64,000 nucleotides of DNA, from positions 372,001 through 436,000 of the forward strand of contig QANU01085996.1 in NCBI GenBank assembly GCA_003254905.1, written 5' to 3'. Positions 12,389 to 24,246 of the stretch are shown piece by piece. The translations under genes and the position numbers were made by a program. A model generated the notes under the pieces. It was not told the origin of the DNA and made no database searches. It saw only the letters and a program-made list of their open reading frames with translations. This stretch comes from Nissolia schottii (taxonomy: Eukaryota > Streptophyta > Magnoliopsida > Fabales > Fabaceae). Each line of letters opens with the position of its first letter. Within the stretch, counting starts at the first letter, position 1.

Positions 12389-13423
12389 TAGTTAAAAATG
12401 TTTGTGTAATTTTTTTTCCACGGCCACAAATGCACGGCAGAATTCAGCTACAATCCTTAATAGTGTATGTCCTTATATGTAATTGCACCAATTATGTACA
12501 TTTTATATTTTCCAAAAATTTACACCACCTACAACCGGATAACTGTTTACAAGTCACAGGTGTAGCTACACCAACACATACAATAGCCAAGCTCCATCAT
12601 TAATAACCACTAGATTATTTTTGCTCCAAATTGAACGGTCCACAATGCATGGAAAGAAGGTGCACACTCAACGTGCTTCTTCTCTGGGTGCATACCGAAT
12701 AACCAACCCTTATTTATTCTTAAGATTTTTCTTTTAATAAGAAAGGTGAGCAAACATAGAATGACATAAAATGAGATTAAATTGTATAAAAATTCCATAC
12801 CATTATGGGAATATCAAATAAAGGAATGAAAGGAAGAAAAAAAAAAAACTTACTCCCTTGTTAAAAAAATAATACATTAAAAGAAAAAAAACAATGATGA
12901 AAATTTTAAGTTGCCTATTTTACGAAATTTAAGGGGAAAATATTGGGATATAAAATAAAATGGATGAAATGATATTTCATTTTAAAATATCCCTAGCAAC
13001 ACACTGACAATTTTGGGTTGCTGACCCAAATAATATATTGGGTTATTTAAATAAATTATGATACCTAAATTATGCTTATTTTCCTATGCAGAAAAGAAAA
13101 TTATTTTGTTGCTTAAAAATATTTTGGTGGGCACAAGAAGATGTCCGAGGCTGTATACTAGTCCAACTCCAAGTTGAGGCCCAATAGAGAAAAGAATGAA
13201 ACGTAACACCTTAACCCATTACTGGCCCACAAATGAAAAAGCATGGCCACAATCGACTCGGCGAGTCAACTCGGCCACAAGCACGGGCGCAGCACAACAC
13301 AAAGCCGCGCTTTATCCGTTTAGTTTTTGTTGTTGCAGAAGTAACTGGTTTGTTTCAGTTTATGTTTTGGTAATTGCTAAGGTTTTTGATCCTAAGACCA
13401 AGAAGACGAGGTTTCTTTGTGCA
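12389..13423. other. Intergenic DNA and probable leader of the TPR gene
   Basis: AT-rich to about 13120, then GC rises toward the next gene. The frame upstream of ATG 13424 stays open back to an ATG at 13196, which would add 76 residues. I treat this as 5' UTR because its composition and low-complexity start do not look like a plastid targeting peptide. Confidence 0.5.
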
Positions 13424-16400
13424 ATGGAGGCTTCGTTAGTTGTTCCATCGCCCTCTTACACTGCATTCAGGTTTCTCCCTCTTTTTTCTCTTTCTCAATT
13501 TTCTAAACTTGCCTCCATTTCTGTGAGCTCTAAATTTGATGTGCCTCTTTGGATTCTATGTGGTTACTTTATTCTTTAATGGTTCGCTTCTCTTTACTTC
13601 TGACTATGTGGTTTTCTTATTTACGCCTGTTAAATAAACATTTCCTTTATTATATTTATGCGCTAGTAATAATTTCAATCACTCACATCATATATTAAGT
13701 AAGGGCGATTGTAAAGTAGCAACTTTTATCAAAGCAACTCGTTGATTTGCCAACCAGGAGTAATACGGTTGGTTAAGATTTGGGCTCTTACCACAAAAGG
13801 GCGAGGGTTCGAATCTGCTGACAGATATGAGGGCCTTGTTGGTGAGTGATCTGTAAGTACCTCTATAAGTGGTCAAAGAGCCTGGAGTCATGCCTTGAGT
13901 TTTGGTACCATAATTTATTTATTTATTTTCATGAAATTAAGGAAAACATTAGCTTCCCAGCATTGAATTGAAGTTGTTCATAGTCTGAATATATCTGAGT
14001 TGATTTTTGTTGTAACTTAAGGTGTCATAGAAAACTAATCATCTTGTTCATGGACCGAGCTTTATACATATTTATTTTTGTGATGAGAACAATTGTTTCC
14101 GTTTATCCCTATTGCGGTTTAGATGTCAAGTGTCGATTTTTATTGTACATCTCTAATAGTCTAATTGCAAAAATTTGTGATGGCTTGGTGTAATGTCCTT
14201 TGTGATCTATTATTAGGACAAGCAAAGAGCTTCCGCATATGATGTCACCATGTCAGTTGAAAAGCATAGCATGCTTCTCAGTTTGTAATCGAAGGCAAAA
14301 TTACAATCGGAAGCTTTACATTATACCCATCAAGAGTGTTGTTTGGTGCTGCGCCTCAAGATCTTCAGTTGAGTCAGTGGAATTTGGTGAGACAGGCCCA
14401 TACAGTGATTCTAATTCAGGTTCTTCATCTCCAAATGATTGCCAGAGGTGAGAGTTGGTTTGAGTGATATTGATTTTGACTTCTTCCTTTATTGTACTAC
14501 TTATAGCTTTGGATTTTTGAAGTGTTTCTGAATTCTGATTTTATGCTTAAAATTTTCAGACCAATATATTGGAATTTTATCCTCTTACAATGAACTTGTT
14601 TCTTCTATCATTATAGCTAAAATAATTAATCAGCAAGTTATGTGTTCCACAGAGTAAACAATTTTGAGAGAGAGTTGGAGGAGTTATTTGATGAAGTGAA
14701 ACGAATGATAAGGATGGGAAACAAAAAAGATGCTATTGACCTGCTTAATGCAAATTACGAAGTGGTGAAAGATCGGCTGAATGGAGGCTCTAAAGGCATA
14801 GAAGAAGCTGCAATTCTGGACATCATAGCACTGGGTTATGTGGCTGTTGGAGACTTAAAATTTGTTGATTCTCTGTTGAATTTGGTATATTTTCATTTTT
14901 ACATCCCCCCTTTTTCCACTCTTCTGTGTATTCTCCAGTCCTTTTGATGTCTGATATAATTTTTCCTTACGCTCTTTGGATTCAGATTTGAGTTAATTTA
15001 CATCTGCATGGTGTATAAGTGCGGTCAGTTATATTCTACCCCTCTCTAGCACTTACATAGTTAAGAGTAAAGATATATGAGATGGCAATGGTGCCAGCTT
15101 TTACAGTAATGAGATTTCTGGTTTTTTCTTTGTTTACCATTTTTGAATTGTCAAGCATGTCAAATTTATCGTGGTTTCAGTCTTGAATCAATAAATACTC
15201 TCCTAAAATATATACAGTCAAAATATCTGCAGTCACTGTTGACAAGCATGTTTTCTTGATCATGATCATGAGGCTGAGTGTTGCCACCTTTCCAGTACTT
15301 TCTATTAGTATCACATGCTCTCTTATGCTGAAGTTTCCCTCACAATTATCTTAATTTTTATCCAAATAATTGCTAATAATTATATGTTCCACATTTTTGT
15401 TGAAATCAAATTTCCATTGCTAAAGGCATAGAGTTGCATAGCTATTTCAGTTGTTGTTCCCTCTAGAATCTATGACATGTCTCACTCTCTTTTCTCTGTG
15501 GTCTCCATTCATATGTTTTCATTTATGGCTAGATGAAAGAAGTGGTTGACAATTTGAAGGATGATGCACCACATCTAGATTCTATACTTATGCATATGGG
15601 AAGCATGTATGTAACATTGAGCAAGTTTGGAAAATCATTGGACACATATCAAAGAGCTTTTTACATTATGGAGAAGACCTATGGTGCGTGTGTTTTGCAG
15701 CTAGTAATGTTAGTTTTATTTACTAATTTAGTGCTCAGCCAGTTGAATAGTTGTGTTTGTGTTAAGCTGCTAATCTGTTTCGTTAAAAGCTGAAAAATAT
15801 TTTCTCGACACTTTTCTAGTTGGTTAGAAGTGTCCTCTGAAAGTTTTTCATCTACAGATGCCTCAAGCAGAAATGATTTGTTAATTAAGCCAACATTGCT
15901 TTTAATTTTTCATAATTCTGGCTTTCTCAATATAATTTCTTCTTTTAGGTAAGGATAGCACTTTTCTTGTTACACCGATTTTGGCTTTGGCAAAAATTCT
16001 TGGTTCTCTTGGAAAGGCAACAAAAGCCATAGAGAAATACCAGCATGCAATAACTCTTTTGGAATCAAAGAGAGGCGCTGAAAGTAAGGATTTAGTTGTA
16101 CCTTTACTTGGTCTTGGCAATCTTTTACTGAAAGAAAGAAGAGTCAATGATGCAGAAACTCATTTTGCCAGGTTAAGATTCCTGTTTTTTATTTCCCCCT
16201 TCCTGATTCAGTGCAGTAGTGCCTCTACGTTCTTGTACATTTACTTTTATTTGTCTTGTTTTCTAGGGTTCTAAACATATACACAAAGTTATACGGACAA
16301 AATGATGGAAGAATTGGAATGGCCATGAGTTCCCTAGCCCAAGTGAAGTGTGCTCAAGGTAATTTCATAATCTTATCCAAGTTCACTTTTGTTTACATAT

Positions 16401-17822
16401 TCTTCTTTCCTTCATCCATTCTTTCTTTCCTTTTTTTAGTTTCATTTTTATTTGATGCTGCATAGTTTAACATGATTGCTGGTTAAGGTTCTTTCATGCA
16501 TGATGGATCTTGTATCACGCAGAAGAATGGTGGAATGAACACCTTTATCTGCTCTTGACCCCAAAAAAAACCTATATCTACCTTGAAAAATACTGTTTAT
16601 TTGGAAAGTCATGTATGGAAATCACACTGGTGATTTACTTTTTGAAATGGTGTCCAAGTTCAGACACTGGTATCTTTTTACTTTTCGTTGTGTTTTTGGC
16701 TACAATATTTAGGCAATAGGCACTGATTTGATTTGCAATGTAATTTGCAGGGAAGTCAGATGAAGCGATCAATTTGTATAAACATGCTCTTCAGGTGATG
16801 GAGGATTCCAATTACTTGTCACCGGATGACAGCATCATGGAAAAGATGAGGGTAGATCTAGCTGAATTACTTCATGCTGTCGGGAGGTAAGCTTATCTAT
16901 TAGACTATATACGCGTTGGTATTTAGAATGAAAAATCTAATTATTTTTTTTGGCATTTAAGGATAAATTAAGTCAACTTATAGTTGTATTTCTCTCACCT
17001 TTAAAGAAAGACTAAGAAATGAAGCGTTGTGCCTATGGTAACTTGAAACTCATTGCGGTCTCCATTGCTTTACTTTAAGAGGACAAGAAGGAAGAGAGTT
17101 AATAGAGGAGTGCTTATTGATCACTGAGAGGTACAAAGGAAAAGAGGACCCCGGCTTAGTGACACACATGGTAAATCTTGCGACTTCATATTCACGGTCA
17201 AAGGATTATGCGGAGGCCGAGCACTTGTTGAGAAGAAGTTTGGAAATCATGGTAAAGCAGAAGGGAGCCGACGACCAGTCCGTCAGCTTTCCTATGCTGC
17301 ACCTTGCAGTCACACTCTACCATTTGAAACAAGATGAAGAAGCAGAGAAATTTGCCCTGGAGGCTTTGCGCATCCGCGAGAAGGCATTTGGAGAAGATTC
17401 TCTTCCGGTTGGTAAGTTTTCCAAGAATTATTGGATATAATCAAGATAGTTATTAATCAGACAATTCAACTGCATTACATTTAGCTGATGAGTGTATCAA
17501 TCAAATTCTTACACAGAAGAAAACAAAATCCTCTTAACAAATTTTCGTTGCATATTATATATGTATGGCAGGTGAGGCTTTGGACTGTTTGGTGTCTATT
17601 CAAACCAGACTTGGTAAGGACGACAGCATGTTACTCGAGCTACTTAGAAGGATTCTTGATATTCAAGAGAAAGAATTTGGATATGAGAGTGAGGAGGTTT
17701 TAGTTACCCTGAAAAAGATTGTATTCTACTTGGATAAACTAGGTAGAAAAGATGAAAAGCTTTCACTGCAGAGAAGGTTGTCTGTGCTTCGGAAGAAGTA
17801 TAAGCAGATGGTTCATCAGTAA
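13424..17822 (+). CDS. Kinesin-light-chain-like TPR protein, probably plastid-targeted (564 aa)
   Basis: Nine coding exons: 13424-13470, 14217-14447, 14653-14884, 15533-15683, 15949-16171, 16267-16358, 16751-16886, 17080-17411 and 17572-17822. All are GT-AG and in frame, giving 564 residues. The first 80 or so residues are Ser/Cys/Arg-rich with few acids, which suggests a chloroplast transit peptide. The rest is a run of TPR helix pairs of the kinesin-light-chain/nephrocystin type, such as GKATKAIEKYQHAITLLES, GKSDEAINLYKHALQVME and DYAEAEHLLRRSLEIM. TPRs are protein-binding scaffolds, so no catalytic role is expected. It follows the RCF3-like gene in the same direction, as I recall for Arabidopsis At5g53060 and At5g53080. 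An in-frame upstream ATG at 13196 is the main doubt about the start. Intron 1 carries a SINE. Confidence 0.9.
13745..13905 (+). mobile_element. tRNA-derived SINE in intron 1 of the TPR gene
   Basis: A box-A-like GGTTGGTTAAG (13768-13778) and a near-perfect box B GGTTCGAATC at 13806-13815 have the order and spacing of an internal RNA polymerase III promoter. The box B of this copy is the best in the window. Boundaries are approximate, as I could not fix a target duplication. Confidence 0.65.
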
Positions 17823-18590
17823 AGGAGTATAATATGATGTATTCCATGCTTGAAACATTTCTCCAACATATTTCTCTGTTAGCTTGAAAAGGGGTGCCAA
17901 TTTCAAACCCCCCCCCACCACAAATTTTGGGCAGTTTATTTTAATTTATAAGTTTTCTAAAGTTACTCTTGAAGAATAAGAAATAATATACTTAATAAAA
18001 AAGGTGAGAGGATGAGACCCTTCCTCTAATAAATTTCCACTCATGGTGTTGGGATATATGTATTTGAATTAATCCGTAAGAAATGTTAAATCTTTATAAG
18101 TGGTGTGTTTAATTATATAATATATAATAAGAGTAAGGTAAGGAGAATAATAGGTCTTAAAGAAGTTATTTTCTGTATGAGAGTGACGTGCAACTAATCA
18201 AATTAATGGTATATGGATGCTAATCTAAGCGTCGGTTTCTTTCTACCTTGTAAGGAAGAAAAACGTAACTAACCTAGTTAAATAAGATGATAAACATTAA
18301 TGACATCAATTTTTTTAAAAAGAAAAAGAAAAAGGAAAATAAGAGGAGAAGTGTTGCAAATACAAGCCACCATGTTGTGACTACGAAGGTGTCAACATTG
18401 GTCCCCACCTTCCAGAAACTTCGTTATGACGACACAAGCATAAAAGACAGAAAAGAGAATAAGCAGATATAAGTGGGAAAAAAAAGTAGATATTTTATTT
18501 TGAGGACAAAAAATAGTCAAAATAGAATAGAATACCCGAAACAACAGCTCTAAAAATATTGGATAAGGACACGGGAACAAAGGATACAAG

Positions 18591-18629
<39 letters not shown>

Positions 18630-18790
18630 TTCCGGTGACATGAGTGTAACACAAATTAAACATGCTCTATCATTTGTTTACATGGTTTGCCCAATTACCA
18701 TGCTGTTACATTATTAGAGGTGGATTCTGTTTGTACACGTGTACACACGAATCTGTGACATGTTTCGGTGTTTAGAAGCAAAGAAGGAAG
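17823..18790. other. Intergenic DNA between the TPR and tail-anchored protein genes
   Basis: No coding signal is seen. It holds a C-run near 17911-17918 and a (ATT)13 microsatellite at about 18591-18629. The first part is presumably the 3' UTR of the TPR gene. Confidence 0.7.
18591..18629. repeat. (ATT)n microsatellite, about 13 units
   Basis: A perfect ATT run in intergenic DNA, about 180 bases upstream of the probable transcription start of the next gene. Confidence 0.95.
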
Positions 18791-18803
18791 AACCAAGAAA
18801 CCA

Positions 18804-18807
<4 letters not shown>

Positions 18808-18846
<39 letters not shown>
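18808..18846 (+). repeat. (CT)n tract in the probable 5' UTR
   Basis: About 19 CT units lie just upstream of an exon-like stretch ending AAGCAAAG and followed by GTAAGT at 18899. Pyrimidine CT tracts are common in plant leaders and core promoters, which fits a non-coding first exon of the following gene. Confidence 0.85.
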
Positions 18847-18848
<2 letters not shown>

Positions 18849-19501
18849 CATAGTTTCATCCAGTTTCTAGTATTGTGCTTTTCAGATCTTAAGCAAAGGT
18901 AAGTACTTTCTCTCTGTGTCTTTGTTCCCTTTCCTTCCTTCAATTGAATGAATATTGAATATCCTTGCTTACTTCTTTGTGATCTCGTGTCTCTATCTTG
19001 TTCATGTATTGAATGAAATATGTTCCTGCTGTTTCTCTGAACCTGAACCTTTGTTTTTCTCTGTAACTTGTTGGAATTTCTGCCAAACAGTGCTCTTCTT
19101 TGAATTGGTTTTGTTGTAACTTGTAACTGGCGAGAGAACTAGTGGAAGTTGACTGTTATGATCCTTGCTCTGACCCGGTCACTTCTTCCAAACCAACAAT
19201 GTGAATTTCTGAGCTGAATTTTGCTCATCCAAAATGGACATGCTCCATGATGTGTTGACAATTGTTTGCTATCAATACGTGATTGCAACTTAGTTATTGC
19301 TGGGGGCAAAAAAGGCAAAGTCATAAGAAATATATAACTTACTAGTTACTGTCATTCGATCTAGAATGGATCATTCTGTTTTTATGATTCATTTGCCTTT
19401 TCTTGATCTCATGTTTGATGATGATCTAATGTTCCCTTGTCTTACGTAGTATTGGGCTATATGTTGAGAAAGAAGAAGAAGAAGAAATTATTGTTATTAA
19501 T

Positions 19502-19697
19502 TAGGAAAAATACTGATGTGGGGTTGGTTGAGGCTGTAGGTGCCTTAGCTCCTTAATCAGAAGTCTCTGATTCGAGCCTTGAGAATGGAAAAAATCCTCG
19601 CTCGGGGACCTCGGTTCAGGCCTGGTTATTCGGATTTCTCGTAATAGGGCTTCGATGCCCGTGGTTCAATCAAGACAAAAGAAAAATAGGAAAATAC
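19502..19697 (+). mobile_element. tRNA-derived SINE in the probable 5' UTR intron
   Basis: The body runs at about 19514-19686 and has a box-A-like GGTTGAGGCTGTAGGTGCC and a box-B-like CTGATTCGAGCC, then an A-rich tail. TAGGAAAAATAC at 19502-19513 and TAGGAAAATAC at 19687-19697 look like the flanking target duplication. It is a different SINE family from the one at 59.6 kb. Confidence 0.65.
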
Positions 19698-19909
19698 ACT
19701 TTTTCCTAATGATTGATTGGTAATTTGTAGATGTTGCAACAGTTGGTTTTTGCTTGTTTATATGATTTGGGATTAACATTTCATCAAGATTTGAGTTTGC
19801 AATCTGCATAGAATGCATCTAATGTTTTTGAGTTTATGCAACAGATGGCCACTCCATTAAATGTTGTTTCTTAAAATAGATCATTGATCAGATCAGAGAA
19901 GAAGAGGTA

Positions 19910-22175
19910 ATGGCATCAGCAGAAAGGAGGGCTACTTATGCAGCTAATCGTTTCCGCCAAGATTTCAGGATGCCCCCAAATTCTTCTGACCGCCCATCAC
20001 CGGTCTCAAAAAATTTGGAAGCGGACCAGGCGCCTAATAATTCTATTGATGATCACATTCATCCCAAATCAGGTCGCACGCAACATAATCCAAGTTCTGA
20101 CAGTTTACCAGGCATGAAATGGTGGCTACATACGAAAAGCAACCTTGGTGGAAAAGCAAATTATACATGTGAACATCTAAACTCCTGGGAGTCTGAGCTT
20201 AGTGCCGTCTACGCCGGATTTGTCAGTGAGAATGTCAAAGTTGTGGGAGATCAATCTATCAATGACTTTGACGATCTTTCTTATATTGGAAGCACAAATA
20301 CACCTCTGGAGCAGTCGTGGCATGTCCCTCCTACATGTATGCAAAGCAACAATACCAAAACGCCAAAAACCGAGGGTTTACTGAATAGTGACTTGCATTT
20401 GACTCCTAAGAAGAAAGATCAAGAGGAATTATATTTTCTAGATGGTCATTTTATGGACTGTGGTATTTCCGATTTTTCGGTCTCTAACCAAGGTAAAATG
20501 ACATCGTCTGATCTGGAATCACGTTTGATAGGAGCAGAGAAAATTGAGCCTTGGTGGCACACTTCTGGAAAAGATGAGTTGGCATCCTTGGTTGCTCAGA
20601 AGTCACTTGAGCATATTGAGAATTGTGATCTCCCACAGCCCCAGGGAAAGCACATTAGCCAGAGACCCGTTTACACAAAGCGTGTGGACCATGACAAGAA
20701 TCAACCATCATCTTTAAACCAGAAAGCCAAGACAGTTTCTTCCAATTTCGATAGTCGTACATCTGGAACACCCGCTTCTGGCTGTTCATTTCAGGATTCA
20801 AACATGCACTTCAGGTAATGCTGCCAATGCTGTAGAAGGATAGTTTACAGCTACGGATTTTATTTTTTCCTGTAAACTTTGCAATCATGGTCAGTTTATT
20901 TCAGAAGAAAATTGTTACTTTTCCTGTTTAAGGCATTAATGTGCCAAGTCAATTGTTAAGTTTCAATGACTAGAGTTTGGGGTTGTTATTTAAAGGTATT
21001 AGCTACATTACATGATCTTTTTGATGCTATATAATGGGGACTGGAGACAATTGTGCCAGACCGTCCATTGTTCTCATGAGATAGTAGCTCATTTAATTTG
21101 TAGCTTAGATGCTACTGTATCCACTGTTCCATTTTAAACTCAAATGAGCTAGGTGTCTTTATGTAACATGAGGAAACCTCTTCATAATTGCAAATTTGGA
21201 TTAGTTTCAAAGCTAATTTATTTTTCTTTTAATCTCTAGAAATGGTGATGATGATTCTTCCCATCCCATTGCTAGTTGCAATATGTTTTTGTGAGTTTCC
21301 TGTTAGGAGTAGCAATCAAATAATTATGAATTTGACTCGCAAGAAAAAAATATTATGGAAGATAGTCTTCTAAGCTGTTAGAAGTATATGCTCGCCAATT
21401 CTCTTCTTTAGATGCTTAAATCCCTTCGAAGATAAAATTTTCCTTCTGACTTTATTATCCTATTACTCTTCTTTTATAAGTTCTGCTGAGCCAAGGACCT
21501 GAGCCGGGTGGTTTTTAAACATTACTGTCCAACATCATTCTAGTTTCAGTTTTGGACCCTTAGGCTGCATTTTTTTAATGCCAGCATCGTAAATAAGGTG
21601 TATAAGATTCCCTTACATTTAAGACATCTTTATAGCATACTTACATTTTTTATGCTAATCAAACCATGCTCCTTATGTTCAGTTCCAGCCAGAGCAAAGA
21701 TTCTTGTTCAAGCAACGAGGATAGCCGAACAAATTCCAATTCCAATTCTGAGAAGAGTAGCATGTCTGAGCTGTTGGAAGCATTGTGCCATTCTCAAACC
21801 AGAGCAAGAGAGGCAGAAAATGCAGCGAAACAAGCCTACACTGAGAAGGAGCATATCCTGAGCCTCTTCTTCAGACAGGCTTCGCTGCTCTTCGCGTACA
21901 AGCAATGGTTCCACATGCTGCAGCTCGAGAACCTCTGCCTTCAGCTCCGAAACAAGAACCAGCCACTGCTGAATCTCATTCCAGAATGCAGGGAAACGCA
22001 GCTTAAGAAGGGCCATGGCAGAAACAGAAAGAGGAAGAGTAGTAGTAGTAGTAGTAGTAATAACAGAAAATGTGGGATTAGGAAATGTGTTGTTGCTTTT
22101 GCTGTGGGTTTAGGCCTTGCTGGTGCTGGTTTGCTTCTTGGTTGGACCATGGGATGGATGCTCCCTCCATTATGA
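19910..22175 (+). CDS. Plant-specific C-tail-anchored membrane protein, function unknown (465 or 482 aa)
   Basis: Coding exons are 19910-20814, a probable small exon 21240-21290, and 21683-22175. The 51-base middle exon has a strong acceptor (pyrimidine tract then CTCTAG) and a GTGAGT donor, and it keeps phase. Inclusion gives 482 residues and skipping 465. The N-terminal half is Ser/Asn-rich and probably disordered, with a conserved-looking GMKWWLHTKSNLGGK block at about 66-80. The C-terminal part has a coiled coil (SELLEALCHSQTRAREAENA) and a helical FFRQASLLFAYKQWF segment. Next come a basic/Ser-rich linker encoded partly by AGT repeats and a single hydrophobic segment (VVAFAVGLGLAGAGLLLGW) almost at the end, as in tail-anchored proteins of the ER or nuclear envelope. 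A leader intron from 18899 to about 19879 is likely. I know related plant proteins but no established function. Confidence 0.85.
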
Positions 22176-22832
22176 ATTGGTATCATCTTGTTTGACACAT
22201 TAGGCCTTGTACTTGTGAAGTTTCCAGTTCTGTTGTGCTGATAAGATTCATAAGAAGTGTATATATGTATGGTGTTTATCTTTGGTTTCTATCTCCATCA
22301 TTTGTAAATATTATTCTGTACTTTCTGACCAGCAAGTTGTATATAATTAAGGAAAGGCGTTATGTACAAAGAATGTGGCTATTAGATATATGTATAATGT
22401 ATGTTTCGAATGTCAAATGTATTTAGTTAGATATGTCATGCGTACTTCATTTTTCAGTGAGAATTTTTTTTATAGGGATGTGATTTGCAATATTCATATA
22501 AAGTGCCATGCAACTCACCAACTGAGATTTGGTCTCACGGTAAAGGATTAATTTACTACAACATCACTAACCACGCTTTGAACAAGATTGTCTGTGGGTG
22601 AGAATATGAGTTTATCTTAAATCATATTAAACTGAACCATAACCAAACCCAATTGAAAAAACCAATTTTTTAGAAAGGGTTTTAAAGCTGAACCGGTTCT
22701 AACCACACCATCAAACTAGTTGATTCACTAGGTACGACGTCGGTGACACATGGTCGAAGAAGCCCATACCCAAAGCCCAATTTGTGTGAAGCAGTGAACC
22801 CCGCCGTTGCATTCAGGTGTTTGGTGTCAGAC
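22176..22832. other. 3' UTR of the tail-anchored gene and upstream region of the Pcc1 gene
   Basis: AT-rich sequence with no coding signal. It is a short spacer between two genes in the same direction, so it must hold the polyadenylation site of one and the promoter of the other. Confidence 0.6.
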
Positions 22833-24246
22833 ATGGCTGCCACAGCAGAGGAGGCTCAATCCCAATGGCCATTCGCCTGGTTCGTTACTCCCTTCTTTCG
22901 CTTTATCTCTGCTCTTATTGTCAGGGGTTCTGAGAAGAAGAAAAAATGATTTTCATTTTTGTAGCCGTATCTTTTATCTGTGTTTTATGCTATTTACAAG
23001 CATCAAATCATGGTGTGTAGATTTTCCTATTATCCACGCAGTCACTCCAAGTTTTTATTTTTTGCCTTCTTTTTATATAACCTAATTCTATTTCTGTGGT
23101 CTTAGATTGCACCTTTCGTTGGTGTTTGAGCTATGCATTTACCCTTCTTCAATATATCTCTTTATTTCGAATGTCAATCACCAACTTGTGATGGCTTTCT
23201 GAAATTGGTGTGAAAAAGGCTGTATTGAAATTGGGAATGACAATTACAGTGACCTAGATGTGGATTTTGGACATGAAGAGAATGCCTCCAACGTGTACGC
23301 AGCCTTAGCTGTTGACAAGGAGGTAAATTCTCTGAAGATTTGAAATTTCCATTGCCTTTACCAACGATTTCTCTTCAAGCTGCTGATTCTACTTTCATGT
23401 ATGCTGCAGTTGCAACCGGACAAAGTGAAACGACTCATGACAGTATCTAATGGAAAGCTTTCAGTGTGAGTATCCTTTCCTGTTTTATTGGAAGTGATAT
23501 TTCAAAATTATTACAGCATGTTCTTTGTTGATGATTAAGTTTGGGTTGGTCAATGATTCAATGATTTGTTATTGATTACTCCCATCGGTCTTTATTATCT
23601 GTCGCTTGACAAATTTGATACATTCTTCAATTAATGTATCTGGTCAATTAATTGCCCTAATGAGAATGTATTGAATTTTTCAACCGACAACAGATAAAAA
23701 GGACCAGAAGGAGTAGTTAGATTGATATGTGATTAGCTGATAGTTAATTACTGTCATGACTCTTTATAAGCCATGTCTTAAACTTGTATTACACACTTCC
23801 AGTAAAATCTCAATTTCTCAATTGTCTCATTTCTTGCCCGTTTGCCATGTTTTCCAACACAAATACAATGTCTTGAAAACTCTGGTGAGACATATCTTTT
23901 GTAATCAACCTTCAGTCATCTTCATTTTTGCCATTGAAATGTTTTGTATGGAAAAGTGAGACCATGTTTGGATTAACTGCCATTGAACTACCATTAATTG
24001 ATGTAATGAGGATGCCTAAAACTTGAAACTTGCTCTCTATTTTCTGCTGTCATTAGTTAATTCGGCTTCAAGGGCTCTGCAGAACATGTAATCTTACTTT
24101 TCCTTCTCTTCTTTCAACCTGTCTTATTCAGGCACTTTGAGGCAACAGAAGCCAGATTTCTTCGGGCATCTTTTAGTGCTTTTGTAGATGTTCTTACACT
24201 GGCCACAAAAACAATTGAAGAATTTGGTCAAGGAATGAAGTTGTGA
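22833..24246 (+). CDS. PCC1: KEOPS/EKC complex subunit Pcc1 (LAGE3/CTAG family), 96 aa
   Basis: Four coding exons: 22833-22879, 23250-23322, 23410-23465 and 24132-24246. The joined frame encodes 96 residues, the usual Pcc1 size. After a short N-terminus (MAATAEEAQSQWPFAC), the Pcc1 core shows NASNVYAALAVDKE, LQPDKVKRLM, NGKLSVHFEATEARFLRASF and the C-terminal helix VDVLTLATKTIEEFG. Pcc1 is the dimerisation subunit of KEOPS, which makes the t6A modification on ANN-decoding tRNAs with Kae1 and Bud32. The first junction uses a weak donor (GCCTG then GTTCGT) and acceptor ATTACAG at 23249. An alternative acceptor AAAAAG at 23218 cannot be joined in frame to that donor. A MITE sits in the third intron. 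Confidence 0.88.
23577..23715. mobile_element. Stowaway-like (Tc1/mariner) MITE in intron 3 of the Pcc1 gene
   Basis: The 5' end reads TACTCCCATCGGTCTTTATT and the 3' end, read in reverse, TACTCCTTCTGGTCCTTTTT. This is the CTCCCTCCGT-type terminal repeat of Stowaway elements with a TA target duplication. The element is 139 bases, has no coding capacity, and lies wholly inside an intron. Confidence 0.85.

Noticed and set aside
13196..13423. N-terminal extension of the TPR protein
   Set aside because: In frame, but the composition does not fit a targeting peptide; more likely a 5' UTR. Kept as a doubt about the start.
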